Part shown: piece after piece, positions 8,959-17,483 of the stretch
Layout of the letters: the number at the start of each line of letters is the position of its first letter
Numbering within the stretch: position 1 is the first letter of the stretch
Source: Bacillus testis
GTDB taxonomy: Bacteria; Bacillota; Bacilli; Bacillales; DSM-1321
Direction of reading: 5' to 3'
Assembly: GCF_001243895.1 (NCBI RefSeq)
Contig: NZ_LN851186.1
Span: forward strand, 3,760,424-3,812,788
Length of the DNA stretch: 52,365 nucleotides
Made by a program: the position numbers and the translations under genes
The notes under the pieces: model-generated
What the model was told of the DNA's origin: nothing
Database searches by the model: none
Seen by the model: only the letters and a program-made list of their open reading frames with translations

Positions 8959-9327
8959 TTAATGTAGTTTTTCAATAACAGCTACTCCATCTTGATATAT
9001 CGCAATTTTAGCAACTTTAGTTGCTTTATCATTTAATAATACTGTTATTCTATAAGGCACTGTTTTATCACCGTTTGCTTTAACCTTATTCCAATCCGAA
9101 GTACTTAACACACTGCCATCAATTAAAATTTTGTCATCTTCAACTTTTATAGCCTTTGAATTAAAGGTTACACCATTATAAGTACTTTCTATATGACTTT
9201 TAACCTCTTCTAATGTGGCAACTTTTTGCGCATTACCATTATTTAATCCGTAAACTAAAAACTTTACATTATCAGCTTTTAAACCCGATACTAATAATTC
9301 GTGCAATCCATCTTGAGGCGCTTCCAA
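8959..9327 (-). CDS. Hypothetical protein, probably the C-terminal fragment of a larger protein
   Basis: This open frame gives up to 123 residues. It begins right after an in-frame stop; the only start candidate is a TTG at 9327 with no ribosome site. Readable stretches include LHELLVSGLKADNVKFLVYGL, VATLEEVKSHIESTYNGV and YRITVLLNDKATKVAKIAIYQDG. I do not recognise the family. The beta-rich, lysine-rich make-up and AT-rich codons resemble the S-layer gene nearby, so it may be the tail of a lost surface protein. It is flanked by the IS150 scar on one side and by the structured non-coding stretch on the other. Confidence 0.4.
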   Translation of the reverse strand: MEAPQDGLHELLVSGLKADNVKFLVYGLNNGNAQKVATLEEVKSHIESTYNGVTFNSKAIKVEDDKILIDGSVLSTSDWNKVKANGDKTVPYRITVLLNDKATKVAKIAIYQDGVAVIEKLH

Positions 9328-9350
9328 GCTATTCTCGTCTTATACCACTT

Positions 9351-9425
9351 AATAGTAGATTTCGATACGAGCCTTCACCGAACAGGCGCCTTTCAGCGCA
9401 TTCGGCGATCCGACAATAGTAGATT
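9351..9425. repeat. 11-bp direct repeats flanking a 53-bp segment
   Basis: The sequence aatagtagatt occurs at 9351-9361 and again at 9415-9425. The 53 bp between them are clearly more GC-rich than the surroundings. This could be a small insertion with a target duplication, or a deletion/slippage scar. Confidence 0.5.
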
Positions 9426-9469
9426 AATTATAATCCTTATAGCATGATTCTATCTACCTATTCCAATTC

Positions 9470-10038
9470 TAAAAGGAGGCCAATCATACTTATACATGAT
9501 TGGCACCATACACTAATTTTCAGGAAATAAGTTTTATAAATCGCCCACTACTGACTGGGTTCCTTCGCTCCTGCTAGTTTTATCCTTCTCATATGTTACC
9601 ATACAAGTCCAAACGGCTAGCAATCCACACTACTATGAACCCGCTGCCACCTTACTAGCTTCTTTGGAGCTAACCCACCTCTTCTAGTAAGACTTCAAAC
9701 GTTCCGTTGCTTCTATCCCTCTTTTTGACGCCCTTAGGTCTCCACTATTCAGGAATGAGAAAGACCAGTTTAATAGTCAATTTTACTGATCTCCATATTA
9801 AAATTTCATTTAAAAGGATTAATACCAAACCCCTAGCAATTCTTGGTATCAACTAACTCATCCTGCCTAAGCATGGATTCGTCTCCTGACCATAGCCGTC
9901 TTTTATGGAACCCCGCCTCATTATGATGAGTACGACTTCACCTGACTTTATCCCTTCTGTTTGTTAGAACATCACTGGATACAGGAGGATTAGGCACTTA
10001 TCGTCGACTATTTGATAAGTATAGGAATTTCACCTATA
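9470..10038 (-). ncRNA. Candidate large structured RNA, about 570 nt, unassigned
   Basis: No frame is open for any length in this stretch. Read on the minus strand it holds a series of local hairpins in order: atagg/cctat (10021-10037), ACTTATC/GATAAGT (9996-10020), CTCAT-cata-ATGAG, CCATA/TATGG, ATACCAA/TTGGTAT (9822-9849), CTTACTAG/CTAGTAAG (9651-9691), TATG-GTAA-CATA with a GNRA loop (9592-9603), CCCA/TGGG, and finally GCCAATCAT/ATGATTGGC (9479-9504) followed by cctcctttt, which looks like an intrinsic terminator. A near-identical motif, ATTGCTAG(GG or CC)GTTTGG, occurs twice. It begins just after the S-layer gene terminator. No clear promoter was found. Possible identities are a large ornate RNA class, an ORF-less group II intron remnant (no domain V seen), or decayed mobile DNA. 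Confidence 0.45.
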
Positions 10039-10059
10039 AAATTGATTACAACAGTTAGA

Positions 10060-10115
10060 AAAACACCTTATGCCTTATCATTTTGCATTAATGATATTAT
10101 TGCACAAGGTGTTTT
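10060..10115 (-). terminator. S-layer gene terminator
   Basis: Stem AAAACACCTTaTGC / GCAcAAGGTGTTTT with a nested ATCATT/AATGAT helper hairpin. On the minus strand it runs into ttttt. It lies 50-100 bp after the S-layer stop. Confidence 0.85.
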
Positions 10116-10165
10116 CCCACTCATTTCACTAATATTTAGTTTATAAAGTAACGTTTCGTTTATTT

Positions 10166-13100
10166 TTATTGAGGAGTAGTAACAATTAATTTAGTAGCTG
10201 ATGTAACTAAAGTTTTACCATCTGCTTTTGTAGCTGATAAATCTAAAGCCACCCCAAATTGATCATTAATTTTTATGGTCTTCAATACATTCCCAGCTTT
10301 TACAGTGCTATCAGATCCCAAAGTAACTTTTAGTGTTGTTGTTGTAGGATCATAAGTAGCTGAAGCACCTGCCCCTAATGTATTACCATCTTCAAAAGTA
10401 ATACCTAAATCACCAACATCAGCAGAAGCAATAGTAGCAGGCAAATCAACGTTGTCTGATAGTTTAAATTCTAGGGTTGCAGGAGTAGCAGGATCTCCAC
10501 TAGTTGCTGCTGTAAAAGTTATAGAATTAATAGCAACAGACGTATCATCCTTATGATTTTCTAATGCTTCTCTAATTTCTTGTTTAATAGCAGCACTATT
10601 TGTATAACCAGTTGATGCTGGTTTATTATCAATGACATCTTTTAACACTAAAGCTTTTACACGCTCTGGTGCTTTATTGAAATTAGTTAAGTCAACATCA
10701 GGTAAAGCGATCAATGCTGTTAAAACTTCTTCATTAGTTGTTGCATCGTTAACTGCTTTTAATTTAGCAGCTGAGTCTACACCGTTAATTGCGTTAGTTA
10801 CAGCAGTTTGTAAAGCTTCTAAAGTTTCACCTGTGAATGAGACTAAAGCTGTGTAAACAGCTGTTTCATTGGCTGAATTTACACCTTTCAAGTCCAAACC
10901 AGGAACATTAATAATATTCGATTTTACCGTTGCAGCAGTAGATGCATTTGCTACAGCACTTACAGCGCTTGTAACTTCAGTATTGTATGCAGTTAGGTAT
11001 GCATTTTTAAACCCTGTCTCAGTAAACTCTCCACCAGCAGAAGCTCTAGCAGTTAATACAGCTGTTCCAACAGCAGTTTTTTGTGTAGCTGTTTTAAGAG
11101 TACCAAATGCCGGGCTAAGTGTTGAACTCTCTAGAGCTGTTACTACTTGTGCCGGAGTTTGTGCATTGTTAACAGCAGTTAGAGTATCCTTTAAGTTTCC
11201 ATCTAAAGAGACAATTTCAAAAGAATATTTATCATTTGCATCTTTAGTAACCGTAACAACTACAGTTCCTTTATTTGCTTCAACTAAATTTTCGAAAGTA
11301 GTTTGATTAATTACTACACTATTTACATTTTTAAATGTAATAGCTCCTTTGTAACTCATTTTATCTTTACCAACAAACTTGATTTCTTCTTTATTTCTAT
11401 CAATATTTTCTACTACGCCTGTGTGAATTGTGCCAATAGCAGTAGTGGAAACAAAGGATGCTTTAGCAGTGTAACTTCCCAAACTAATAGATTTGTTATT
11501 AGTATTGGATGCTGGGATTGCCGTACCAGAAGCTTCTACACGTACTGAAGTTGTTTTGTTATCCACAGACTTCACATCAATTGAAGGCGTTGCAGATCCA
11601 TTTTTGTAAACTGTTGTACTGCGATTTGGTGAAACTACTTCTCCATCAACTGTAATATCATTTGCCCCTGTATTAAATACAGTAAATGTTGCATTGATAG
11701 ATGCATATCCAGTAGGTAGTGAGAACTCATTGCCACTTTGGTTTGCAGCTGTATACTTGAATGTAGCAGTCTGAATACCAGTGAAGAATTTATCTTCTTT
11801 AATTTCAGTGCTACCATTGTAAGCTTTTAATACACCATTTGTAAGTTTTGGCTCAGCAAAATAAGTAATTGGAGCCACTTTTGATGGTTCTCCATCGTCC
11901 AATTTTCCATTTTTTGCATTACTTGAGTTGATATCGATCCAAACAACCGGGGTAGCATAATCTTTTGAATTTTCAGACGCAACAGTGAATGTAGCTTCAC
12001 CTTTAGAATCTGTTTTAATTGAAATTTGACCATTCACTTTCTTATCATCTTGTACGAAATAAGCAGAAGTATTTGTAGAGATTACTCTATCAAGATCTTC
12101 ATTAAATGCAACATTTACAATTTCGTTCGCTGCTACTTTTCCGTCTTTAGTTTTCAATACAACTTTATATTCACGTCCGTTAGTAATTCCAGTAGCAGCC
12201 TCTTCTGCACCTTCACGAGTAACTTGAATATCATAAGAAGATTGGATAGCCCCAATTGTTAATTGTTCACCTTTAGCTTGTAGTTCAGTTGGTTCAACAC
12301 GACCATTACCAGGAACTGTAAGAGTTTCATCATCAATGAAAGCAACTGGAGTTACTTTTGTATTAGTACCAGCAACAGTGATTATTGCTTCACCATTACT
12401 GTTCGTTGTTACTGTAACAGTTTTAGTAGATCCATTTGATAATTGATATGGATTTTCTCCATTGATTGTAGCTGATGAAACTTTGTCAATAGTAGTATTT
12501 ATATTTTCAGCGAATGTTACATTTACTTTTTTATTAGCAAGTGCATATCCGGTTTTTGGATCTTTTACTGCAATTTTATAAGTTTTATTTTCGCCGTTAT
12601 TTACTTCATTGCCTTTTTTATCATCGGCAGTGATTGTTAGGCTTTCGCTTACACCCCAATATACTTTAGCAATAGCACGAGTTGCAGGTGCACCAGTTGG
12701 ATAAACAGCTACATCATCATTACCAGCTACATATTGAGTATAAGAATAAGTTGCTACGCCATTTGCATCTGTAAGTGCTTCGACAACATAATCTTTGTTT
12801 AATTTGTCACCTGATTTAACGTTAAATGTTACTGGGATACCAGCCTGTTTAACTTTAACATCAGCTTTTAATGTTACTTCTTTACCTACAACGCCTTGAA
12901 CTGATGAATTAGAAACTTCTATTGCAGTTGGTACTACTGCAGAAATACCTTCAAATTGTCCAAGAGCTTTGTCTCCTGATTTAACTGTGTATTTCTTTCC
13001 GCCTTCTTGAGCAGTTGTTGTAAGAACAACTGTTTTAGAATCAGATTGTTTAACAGCTGCGTTAGAAACGGTTAGACCATCGATAGTGTATTTAGCAGCA

Positions 13101-13789
13101 TTCACATCAGCAACTACTTCTTTATAAGTTACTTCAACAGTTGTAGCGTTAATTGCTTTGATTCCAGTAACTGTAGCGTCAACTTCTCCGCCTTTAACTT
13201 TAGAAGCTGCGAACAAGAACTTAGCGTAGTCGCCGCGTTTTGCTGTTTTATCAGTTCCGAATTGAGTTGGAGTAGTACCGTTCGTGATGTTGTTGGCTAC
13301 AAGAGCTTGAACAGCTTCAGTGTAACGATCAGATACATCAGTAAATTTAAGGTCGGCTTTGCCGCTTAGTCCGAAACCTTTAGCGATCATAAGAGCTAGC
13401 TCGCCGCGTTTGATGTTATCTTGTGCGCCAAATGAATGAGCTGATTTACCATTAACAAATCCAGCTGCTTTCAAAGCGCCTACGTATTTTTCAGCACGTG
13501 CTGGCACATCAGTGAAACCTGATGCTGGAGCGTTAGCTGTGTCTAGTCCAAGAACTTGAGCTAGAAGGACTGCTGCGTCCACACGTTTGATTTCTTTATC
13601 TACGCCGAATTGAGTTGGAGTCAAACCTAGAGCTCCTTTAGATACGACGAAGTCCACTGCTTCTTTGTAAGATTCCTTCACATCTGTGAATGATGCAGCG
13701 GATGCAAGTGGTGCTACAGCTGAAGCTACTAGAGTTGCAGTAGCCGCAGTAGCTACAAACTTACGGTATGATTTTGGTTGGTAAGCCAT
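10166..13789 (-). CDS. S-layer protein with three N-terminal SLH domains
   Basis: This is the probable main surface-array protein, 1207 residues. The signal peptide (about 1-31) ends in APLASA/A. Three SLH domains follow (about 32-80, 91-140, 148-197) with the motifs IKRVDAAV, IKRGELA and AKRGDYA in place of the usual TRAE. From about 205 come repeated Ig-like/invasin-type strands (VTGIKAINATTVEVTY, VVGKEVTLKADVKV, GVATYSYT), ending near 830. Then comes a helical Ala/Thr/Val-rich region (about 860-1075) with internal repeats, and a final beta domain. Cysteine is absent, as usual for S-layer proteins. The ATG is preceded by ggggagga at 10 nt. The gene is more AT-rich than its neighbours and has a leader of several hundred bases. 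The SCWP genes next door supply its anchor. Confidence 0.93.
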   Translation of the reverse strand: MAYQPKSYRKFVATAATATLVASAVAPLASAASFTDVKESYKEAVDFVVSKGALGLTPTQFGVDKEIKRVDAAVLLAQVLGLDTANAPASGFTDVPARAEKYVGALKAAGFVNGKSAHSFGAQDNIKRGELALMIAKGFGLSGKADLKFTDVSDRYTEAVQALVANNITNGTTPTQFGTDKTAKRGDYAKFLFAASKVKGGEVDATVTGIKAINATTVEVTYKEVVADVNAAKYTIDGLTVSNAAVKQSDSKTVVLTTTAQEGGKKYTVKSGDKALGQFEGISAVVPTAIEVSNSSVQGVVGKEVTLKADVKVKQAGIPVTFNVKSGDKLNKDYVVEALTDANGVATYSYTQYVAGNDDVAVYPTGAPATRAIAKVYWGVSESLTITADDKKGNEVNNGENKTYKIAVKDPKTGYALANKKVNVTFAENINTTIDKVSSATINGENPYQLSNGSTKTVTVTTNSNGEAIITVAGTNTKVTPVAFIDDETLTVPGNGRVEPTELQAKGEQLTIGAIQSSYDIQVTREGAEEAATGITNGREYKVVLKTKDGKVAANEIVNVAFNEDLDRVISTNTSAYFVQDDKKVNGQISIKTDSKGEATFTVASENSKDYATPVVWIDINSSNAKNGKLDDGEPSKVAPITYFAEPKLTNGVLKAYNGSTEIKEDKFFTGIQTATFKYTAANQSGNEFSLPTGYASINATFTVFNTGANDITVDGEVVSPNRSTTVYKNGSATPSIDVKSVDNKTTSVRVEASGTAIPASNTNNKSISLGSYTAKASFVSTTAIGTIHTGVVENIDRNKEEIKFVGKDKMSYKGAITFKNVNSVVINQTTFENLVEANKGTVVVTVTKDANDKYSFEIVSLDGNLKDTLTAVNNAQTPAQVVTALESSTLSPAFGTLKTATQKTAVGTAVLTARASAGGEFTETGFKNAYLTAYNTEVTSAVSAVANASTAATVKSNIINVPGLDLKGVNSANETAVYTALVSFTGETLEALQTAVTNAINGVDSAAKLKAVNDATTNEEVLTALIALPDVDLTNFNKAPERVKALVLKDVIDNKPASTGYTNSAAIKQEIREALENHKDDTSVAINSITFTAATSGDPATPATLEFKLSDNVDLPATIASADVGDLGITFEDGNTLGAGASATYDPTTTTLKVTLGSDSTVKAGNVLKTIKINDQFGVALDLSATKADGKTLVTSATKLIVTTPQ

Positions 13790-13837
13790 GTTAAAAAATT
13801 CCTCCCCGTTTTGTAAAAAAGATTTTATATTAGTCTA

Positions 13838-13854
13838 TCGAATGTAATATTCGA
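13838..13854 (-). promoter_or_regulatory. Hairpin in the S-layer mRNA leader
   Basis: Inverted repeat TCGAAT-attac-ATTCGA lies about 50-65 nt upstream of the start codon. S-layer mRNAs commonly carry long, structured leaders that stabilise the message. That role here is inference. Confidence 0.4.
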
Positions 13855-13943
13855 CAGATGTTGCATAGTTCTATGTTCCCATCCCTAATATCTATGGTCT
13901 ATTTTATCTATAATTAGGAATAGTTAATAAAACTTCATTACTT

Positions 13944-13971
13944 ATTCTATCAAATTAACCATAATTTTCAA
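13944..13971 (-). promoter_or_regulatory. Candidate SigA promoter of the S-layer gene
   Basis: The minus strand has TTGAAA, 16 nt, TAGAAT. This would give a leader of about 150 nt. Confidence 0.5.
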
Positions 13972-14072
13972 CTATTTTTTGCAAATTTCTGCAATAATAA
14001 GCATATTATAGAAAATTAATAGAATAATAAGGTAATAAACCCTTAATATAGTACCAAAAAGGGCACTTCCTC

Positions 14073-14101
14073 ATTATACATAACCAGGAAGCAAAATGGA
14101 A
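14073..14101 (-). promoter_or_regulatory. Second candidate promoter upstream of the S-layer gene
   Basis: The minus strand has TTCCAT, 17 nt, TATAAT, with an exact -10 box and a weak -35. It would give a leader of about 280 nt. The remaining 13790-14372 gap is very AT-rich and holds no gene that I can see. Confidence 0.4.
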
Positions 14102-14372
14102 GAAATTATTAAAAAATATATATTATTCTTTAATTTAACAAAATATCTTCTCTTTTATTTCAATTCATTTCCTAAAAATGAGAATATGAACCATTTATTC
14201 AGTCTCTTTTTCTTACATCTTAAGATTCATACTGTTTAACAAACTGATGACGGCTCATTTCATTCTTCCTATCAATTAGTGGGATTCTGGAATTTCCCTA
14301 TTGTTTTGTAAATTCTTCTGAATCCCTCTCCATTTTGGCGCCCACAAAGATAAGATATATGGGCTTTTAAGC

Positions 14373-14416
14373 AAAAAAAGAACCCAAACCGATTATATTT
14401 TTCAGTTTGGGTTCTT
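14373..14416 (-). terminator. Second terminator downstream of the polysaccharide polymerase gene
   Basis: A 12-bp perfect stem (aagaacccaaac / gtttgggttctt) is followed on the minus strand by cttttttt. It backs up the terminator at 14434-14462 and would insulate the S-layer promoter region. Confidence 0.85.
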
Positions 14417-14433
14417 ACTTAGTCTGTTAAAGG

Positions 14434-14462
14434 CAAAAAACGCCCAGACAAAGGCCTGGACG
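14434..14462 (-). terminator. Terminator after the O-antigen ligase-like gene
   Basis: On the minus strand cgtccaggc-cttt-gtctgggcg is followed by tttttt, beginning only 8 bp after the stop codon. Confidence 0.9.
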
Positions 14463-14469
14463 ATTCTTT

Positions 14470-15861
14470 TTAATAATAACTTCTCTCTTGGTTCTTATAC
14501 AGGAATGCGATCGCAAGTCCTGATACGAGCCAAAAGATTACGTTCAATTGTGGAATGAAGATAATGTTGTTGGATACGTTCTGTACCATATAACAAACGC
14601 TTCCTACCGCAAGCCCTGCAGCCACTACTTTGCCCAATTCATTGTTCTGCTTGAAGTACAAGCGGATCAGGTAATAGAAGTAAACCGCATAGATGCTCAG
14701 GAAGGTCAGGATGCCGATTGTTCCTGTTTCCGCCATCACTTTCAGGTATGAGTTATGGACAGAATAGGTGTCGTGTCCGATATTTAATTCCGGATACTTC
14801 TCGACAACATCGCTGTAACGGTCATAGTAGTTGCCGACGCCGACACCGATGACCGGGTTGTCTTTATACATATACAAGCCTGTTTTCCATAGAGTGGTAC
14901 GGGAAACAAGGGCTTTCTCGGTATTTTCATCATTTGCTTTCTTTTCTAGTTCTTTTTCAATATCTTCGTCGGTTTCCGCGAGGTCGCTGTCATCGCCTGA
15001 ATCATCAGGTGCGCCGACAAGCGGATCGTTATCCGGGAAGACAAGCTTCTGGGCCGCGTAGATAGCGGATGACGTACGGGATTGCACATCAGGCATGAAC
15101 CAGACGCCGGCCAACAGAACGATGAATGCTACGATTATATGCCACTTGAACAGATTCTTCAGGAATCGTTTCGGCATGATCAAGATAATCAAGATGAATG
15201 CGCAAGCCATTGTAACCCATGCTGCACGTGTATACGTAAGGATAAGGTTGACAATGAAAATCGCATAGAAGGCAAAGAACAGCAATTGCATTTTTTTATC
15301 TTTGAAATACACAACCGCCAACAATAGGAAGGACGGAATGATGAAATTCATGAGTGCCGAGTAATAGTTCGGGTTCAATAAGGTTGAACCGACACGGCCT
15401 TTTGCTTCTTTAAGTGCGTACAGTCCAGCGGTGTTCAGGTTCCAGCCGAAAATGTACTGCAAGATTCCGTAGATTCCCACAAGGACGACGGAAGCTCCGA
15501 ATACCTTGGCGAACGCCAGATATTGGTCCTTTGAGAACTGGACCTTTACGACGATCATAAATAAAAAGACATAAGAAAGGAAACGGGCCATTTCCATCAA
15601 AGCCGGCTTCATGAACTGCGCATCGATCAACGAAATGCACTGCGCGGCAAAATAAAGGAAAAACGTAATGGCAAACGGAATGACCGGAACGTCATTCAGC
15701 TTGATATTCTTTTTCTTTAAGTCCCAGATAAACGCCAGGACAAGCAACGGAATCAAGATGACTTCAACTGAAATGATTCCTTTCTTGAAGTAAATCAAAG
15801 GCACAAGAAACAAAGTCAGCAATGTCAGAATGTATGTTAAGCTTCTTTTATTGGTGTTCAT
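14470..15861 (-). CDS. O-antigen ligase/polymerase family membrane protein (Wzy/WaaL-like)
   Basis: This polytopic protein of 463 residues has about ten membrane helices. It carries the Wzy_C/PF04932 signature: the TYTRAAWVTMA helix, the large extracellular loop with SRTTLWKTGLYMYKDNPVIGVGVGNY, and the HNSYLKVMAETGTIG stretch with the conserved His. Such proteins polymerise undecaprenyl-linked repeats or transfer finished glycans on the outer face of the membrane. Here the likely substrate is the secondary cell wall polysaccharide. The external loop contains a strikingly acidic insert (about residues 280-310, DDSGDDSDLAETDEDIEKELE). The ATG follows aaaggaataacg. It is the last gene of the minus-strand glycan set, about 110 bp after the GT4 gene, and is closed by two terminators. 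Confidence 0.88.
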   Translation of the reverse strand: MNTNKRSLTYILTLLTLFLVPLIYFKKGIISVEVILIPLLVLAFIWDLKKKNIKLNDVPVIPFAITFFLYFAAQCISLIDAQFMKPALMEMARFLSYVFLFMIVVKVQFSKDQYLAFAKVFGASVVLVGIYGILQYIFGWNLNTAGLYALKEAKGRVGSTLLNPNYYSALMNFIIPSFLLLAVVYFKDKKMQLLFFAFYAIFIVNLILTYTRAAWVTMACAFILIILIMPKRFLKNLFKWHIIVAFIVLLAGVWFMPDVQSRTSSAIYAAQKLVFPDNDPLVGAPDDSGDDSDLAETDEDIEKELEKKANDENTEKALVSRTTLWKTGLYMYKDNPVIGVGVGNYYDRYSDVVEKYPELNIGHDTYSVHNSYLKVMAETGTIGILTFLSIYAVYFYYLIRLYFKQNNELGKVVAAGLAVGSVCYMVQNVSNNIIFIPQLNVIFWLVSGLAIAFLYKNQERSYY

Positions 15862-15971
15862 ACGTTATTCCTTTCTTTACAGTATCCCCTAAATAACGAC
15901 AGGTTGTGTCCAGAGCCTGTACTTTTCTCACCTTTTTACACTTTACAAGATGTCAGGTAAAATAACAATCA

Positions 15972-17078
15972 CTATTTTTTCGCAATTTGATCGTAGGTCT
16001 TTTCGATGCTGTCAGCGAGTGACTTCAGCGAAAAGTTCGTCCGTGCGAATTCATAGAGCCGTTCCCCTTTGCTGCTCAATGTCCCTTGGTTGAATTCCTT
16101 ATGTGCTGATGTAATGGCTTCAGCATAGGCATTCGGATCATTGACAGGCACAACCCAGCCGTACTCCTCTGATGGAATTAGCTGCTTGACGCCTCCGACA
16201 TCTGTCGAGATGAGCGGAAGCTTCTGGTTTGCCCCCTCCAGCAATGCCAATGGAAAGCTTTCACTATGGGAAGCAAGCAACGCGATATGCGAATTGCTGT
16301 AGATCTGTTCGATGTCCTTGCGGAAACCGAGGAAATGGACATTGCCGGAAAGCCCCAGTTCCTTGGCCATCGAAATAACCTCTTCTTTAATCGGGCCGTC
16401 GCCGACCAGCACGAGATGGATCGATGGATCATTGATTTGTTTCATCGCTTTCAGGACGATATCATGCCCTTTGATCGGATGCATACGGGCCACCATCGTC
16501 ATGACAAAGTCCTGATCATTCAGATGGAGCTCTTTCTGCAAATCGCCATTCGGCTCAATCGGCTCGATGAATTCAATTCCATTATAGATGGTATGGATGC
16601 GTTCGGCCGGGATGCCCAGCGCTGCCAGATTCTCCTTGAAACGCTCCGAAACGGCGAAGAAGACATCGATTTTTTTCATTGCGTGCAGGTTGAGGGCAGT
16701 GAATACTCTTCCCTTCAGGCCGCCCTTCATGAAATCAAGCTTCGGATCGCTGTGGATCGTCGTGACCCAGACGGCATCCATTTGCTTCTTGATAAGGGAA
16801 ATGAACAGGTTTGCCCGCGGTCCGTGCGAATGGACGATTTCATAGTTTCCCTCACGTATAAAGGCAGCCAATCTCTTCAGAATACTAAGGTCATAGCGTG
16901 ACTTCTGCTGCAGCAATTCCACGTGGATGCCTTTCTCGCGCGCTTCCTGCGAGAGGGCGCCTTCCTGGAATACCAGCAGGGTGACGGAATCACGGGGATA
17001 TTGCTCGAGCAATGTGGTCACATGCTTTCGGCTGCCGCCCGTTTCGCCGCCGCTGATTATATGCAAAACCTTCTTCAT
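15972..17078 (-). CDS. GT4-family glycosyltransferase
   Basis: It is a cytoplasmic, retaining GT-B glycosyltransferase of 368 residues. The N-terminal domain has the family opening ISGGETGGSRKHV and the HSHGPRANLFISLI strand. The C-terminal domain has VARMHPIKGHDIVLKA, LVGDGP and the donor-binding EX7E motif in SESFPLALLEGAN. Donor and acceptor cannot be read from sequence. With TagA, UDP-ManNAc dehydrogenase and CsaB nearby, adding a sugar to the lipid-linked SCWP repeat is the likely job. The ATG has gagggag upstream. A copy of the dispersed repeat separates it from tagA, so it may be transcribed partly on its own. Confidence 0.88.
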   Translation of the reverse strand: MKKVLHIISGGETGGSRKHVTTLLEQYPRDSVTLLVFQEGALSQEAREKGIHVELLQQKSRYDLSILKRLAAFIREGNYEIVHSHGPRANLFISLIKKQMDAVWVTTIHSDPKLDFMKGGLKGRVFTALNLHAMKKIDVFFAVSERFKENLAALGIPAERIHTIYNGIEFIEPIEPNGDLQKELHLNDQDFVMTMVARMHPIKGHDIVLKAMKQINDPSIHLVLVGDGPIKEEVISMAKELGLSGNVHFLGFRKDIEQIYSNSHIALLASHSESFPLALLEGANQKLPLISTDVGGVKQLIPSEEYGWVVPVNDPNAYAEAITSAHKEFNQGTLSSKGERLYEFARTNFSLKSLADSIEKTYDQIAKK

Positions 17079-17096
17079 AAAACAAAACTCCCTCTC

Positions 17097-17290
17097 TAGA
17101 AAAGCGTAAGCATCCGTTCAGCAGTGTAGAAACTGGACCATTCCCGCTTGGCGATCAAGGAAACACAGAGAGCCTTAAGCGAACTGATGTTGACTGATCG
17201 CAGAGTGGGACTGGGAAGTTTCCTAACTGCTGGATGCTGAAGCTGGACAATTTAGAAAAGCGTAAGCGCCTGTATCTTGTTTCAGGCGCC
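17097..17290. repeat. Dispersed structured repeat, copy A (one full unit plus a partial)
   Basis: The unit starts at tagaaaagcg and ends at gctggac (17248). Its terminal arms pair: GCATCC with GGATGC, and AGCAG with CTGCT (17110-17124 with 17227-17237). A second truncated unit starts at once (tagaaaagcgtaagcgcc). The same layout with different arm sequences occurs at 19741 and 48221. No gene is visible in the 17079-17442 gap. Confidence 0.75.
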
Positions 17291-17442
17291 CAGGGCTTTC
17301 TGCACAATTCGACCGGATTATAAGAACAAACGCAAGAGTCTTCACAAAAGATGGAAGGTTACTTGCGTTCATTCCTATATATTACTAACCAGTCAATATG
17401 TAACATTTTACTTCTTATATAATATGTTTCTTTAACAGGATG

Positions 17443-17474
17443 AACGGAATGTGCCCCCCGGGGGCACATTCCGT
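17443..17474 (-). terminator. Terminator after tagA
   Basis: Near-perfect palindrome aacggaatgtgcccc / gggcacattccgtt, 10 bp after the tagA stop. The T-run is short, so it may act weakly or mainly protect the 3' end. Confidence 0.7.
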
Positions 17475-17483
17475 TTCACTCCT

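Noticed and set aside
9470..10038. Group II intron without ORF
   Set aside because: No convincing domain V (AGC...GAAA...GUU-type hairpin), no GUGYG 5' end and no AY 3' end could be found; kept only as an alternative.
16266..16901. 211-codon plus-strand frame inside the GT4 gene
   Set aside because: Antisense shadow with no ribosome site; the GT4 motifs on the minus strand are complete.
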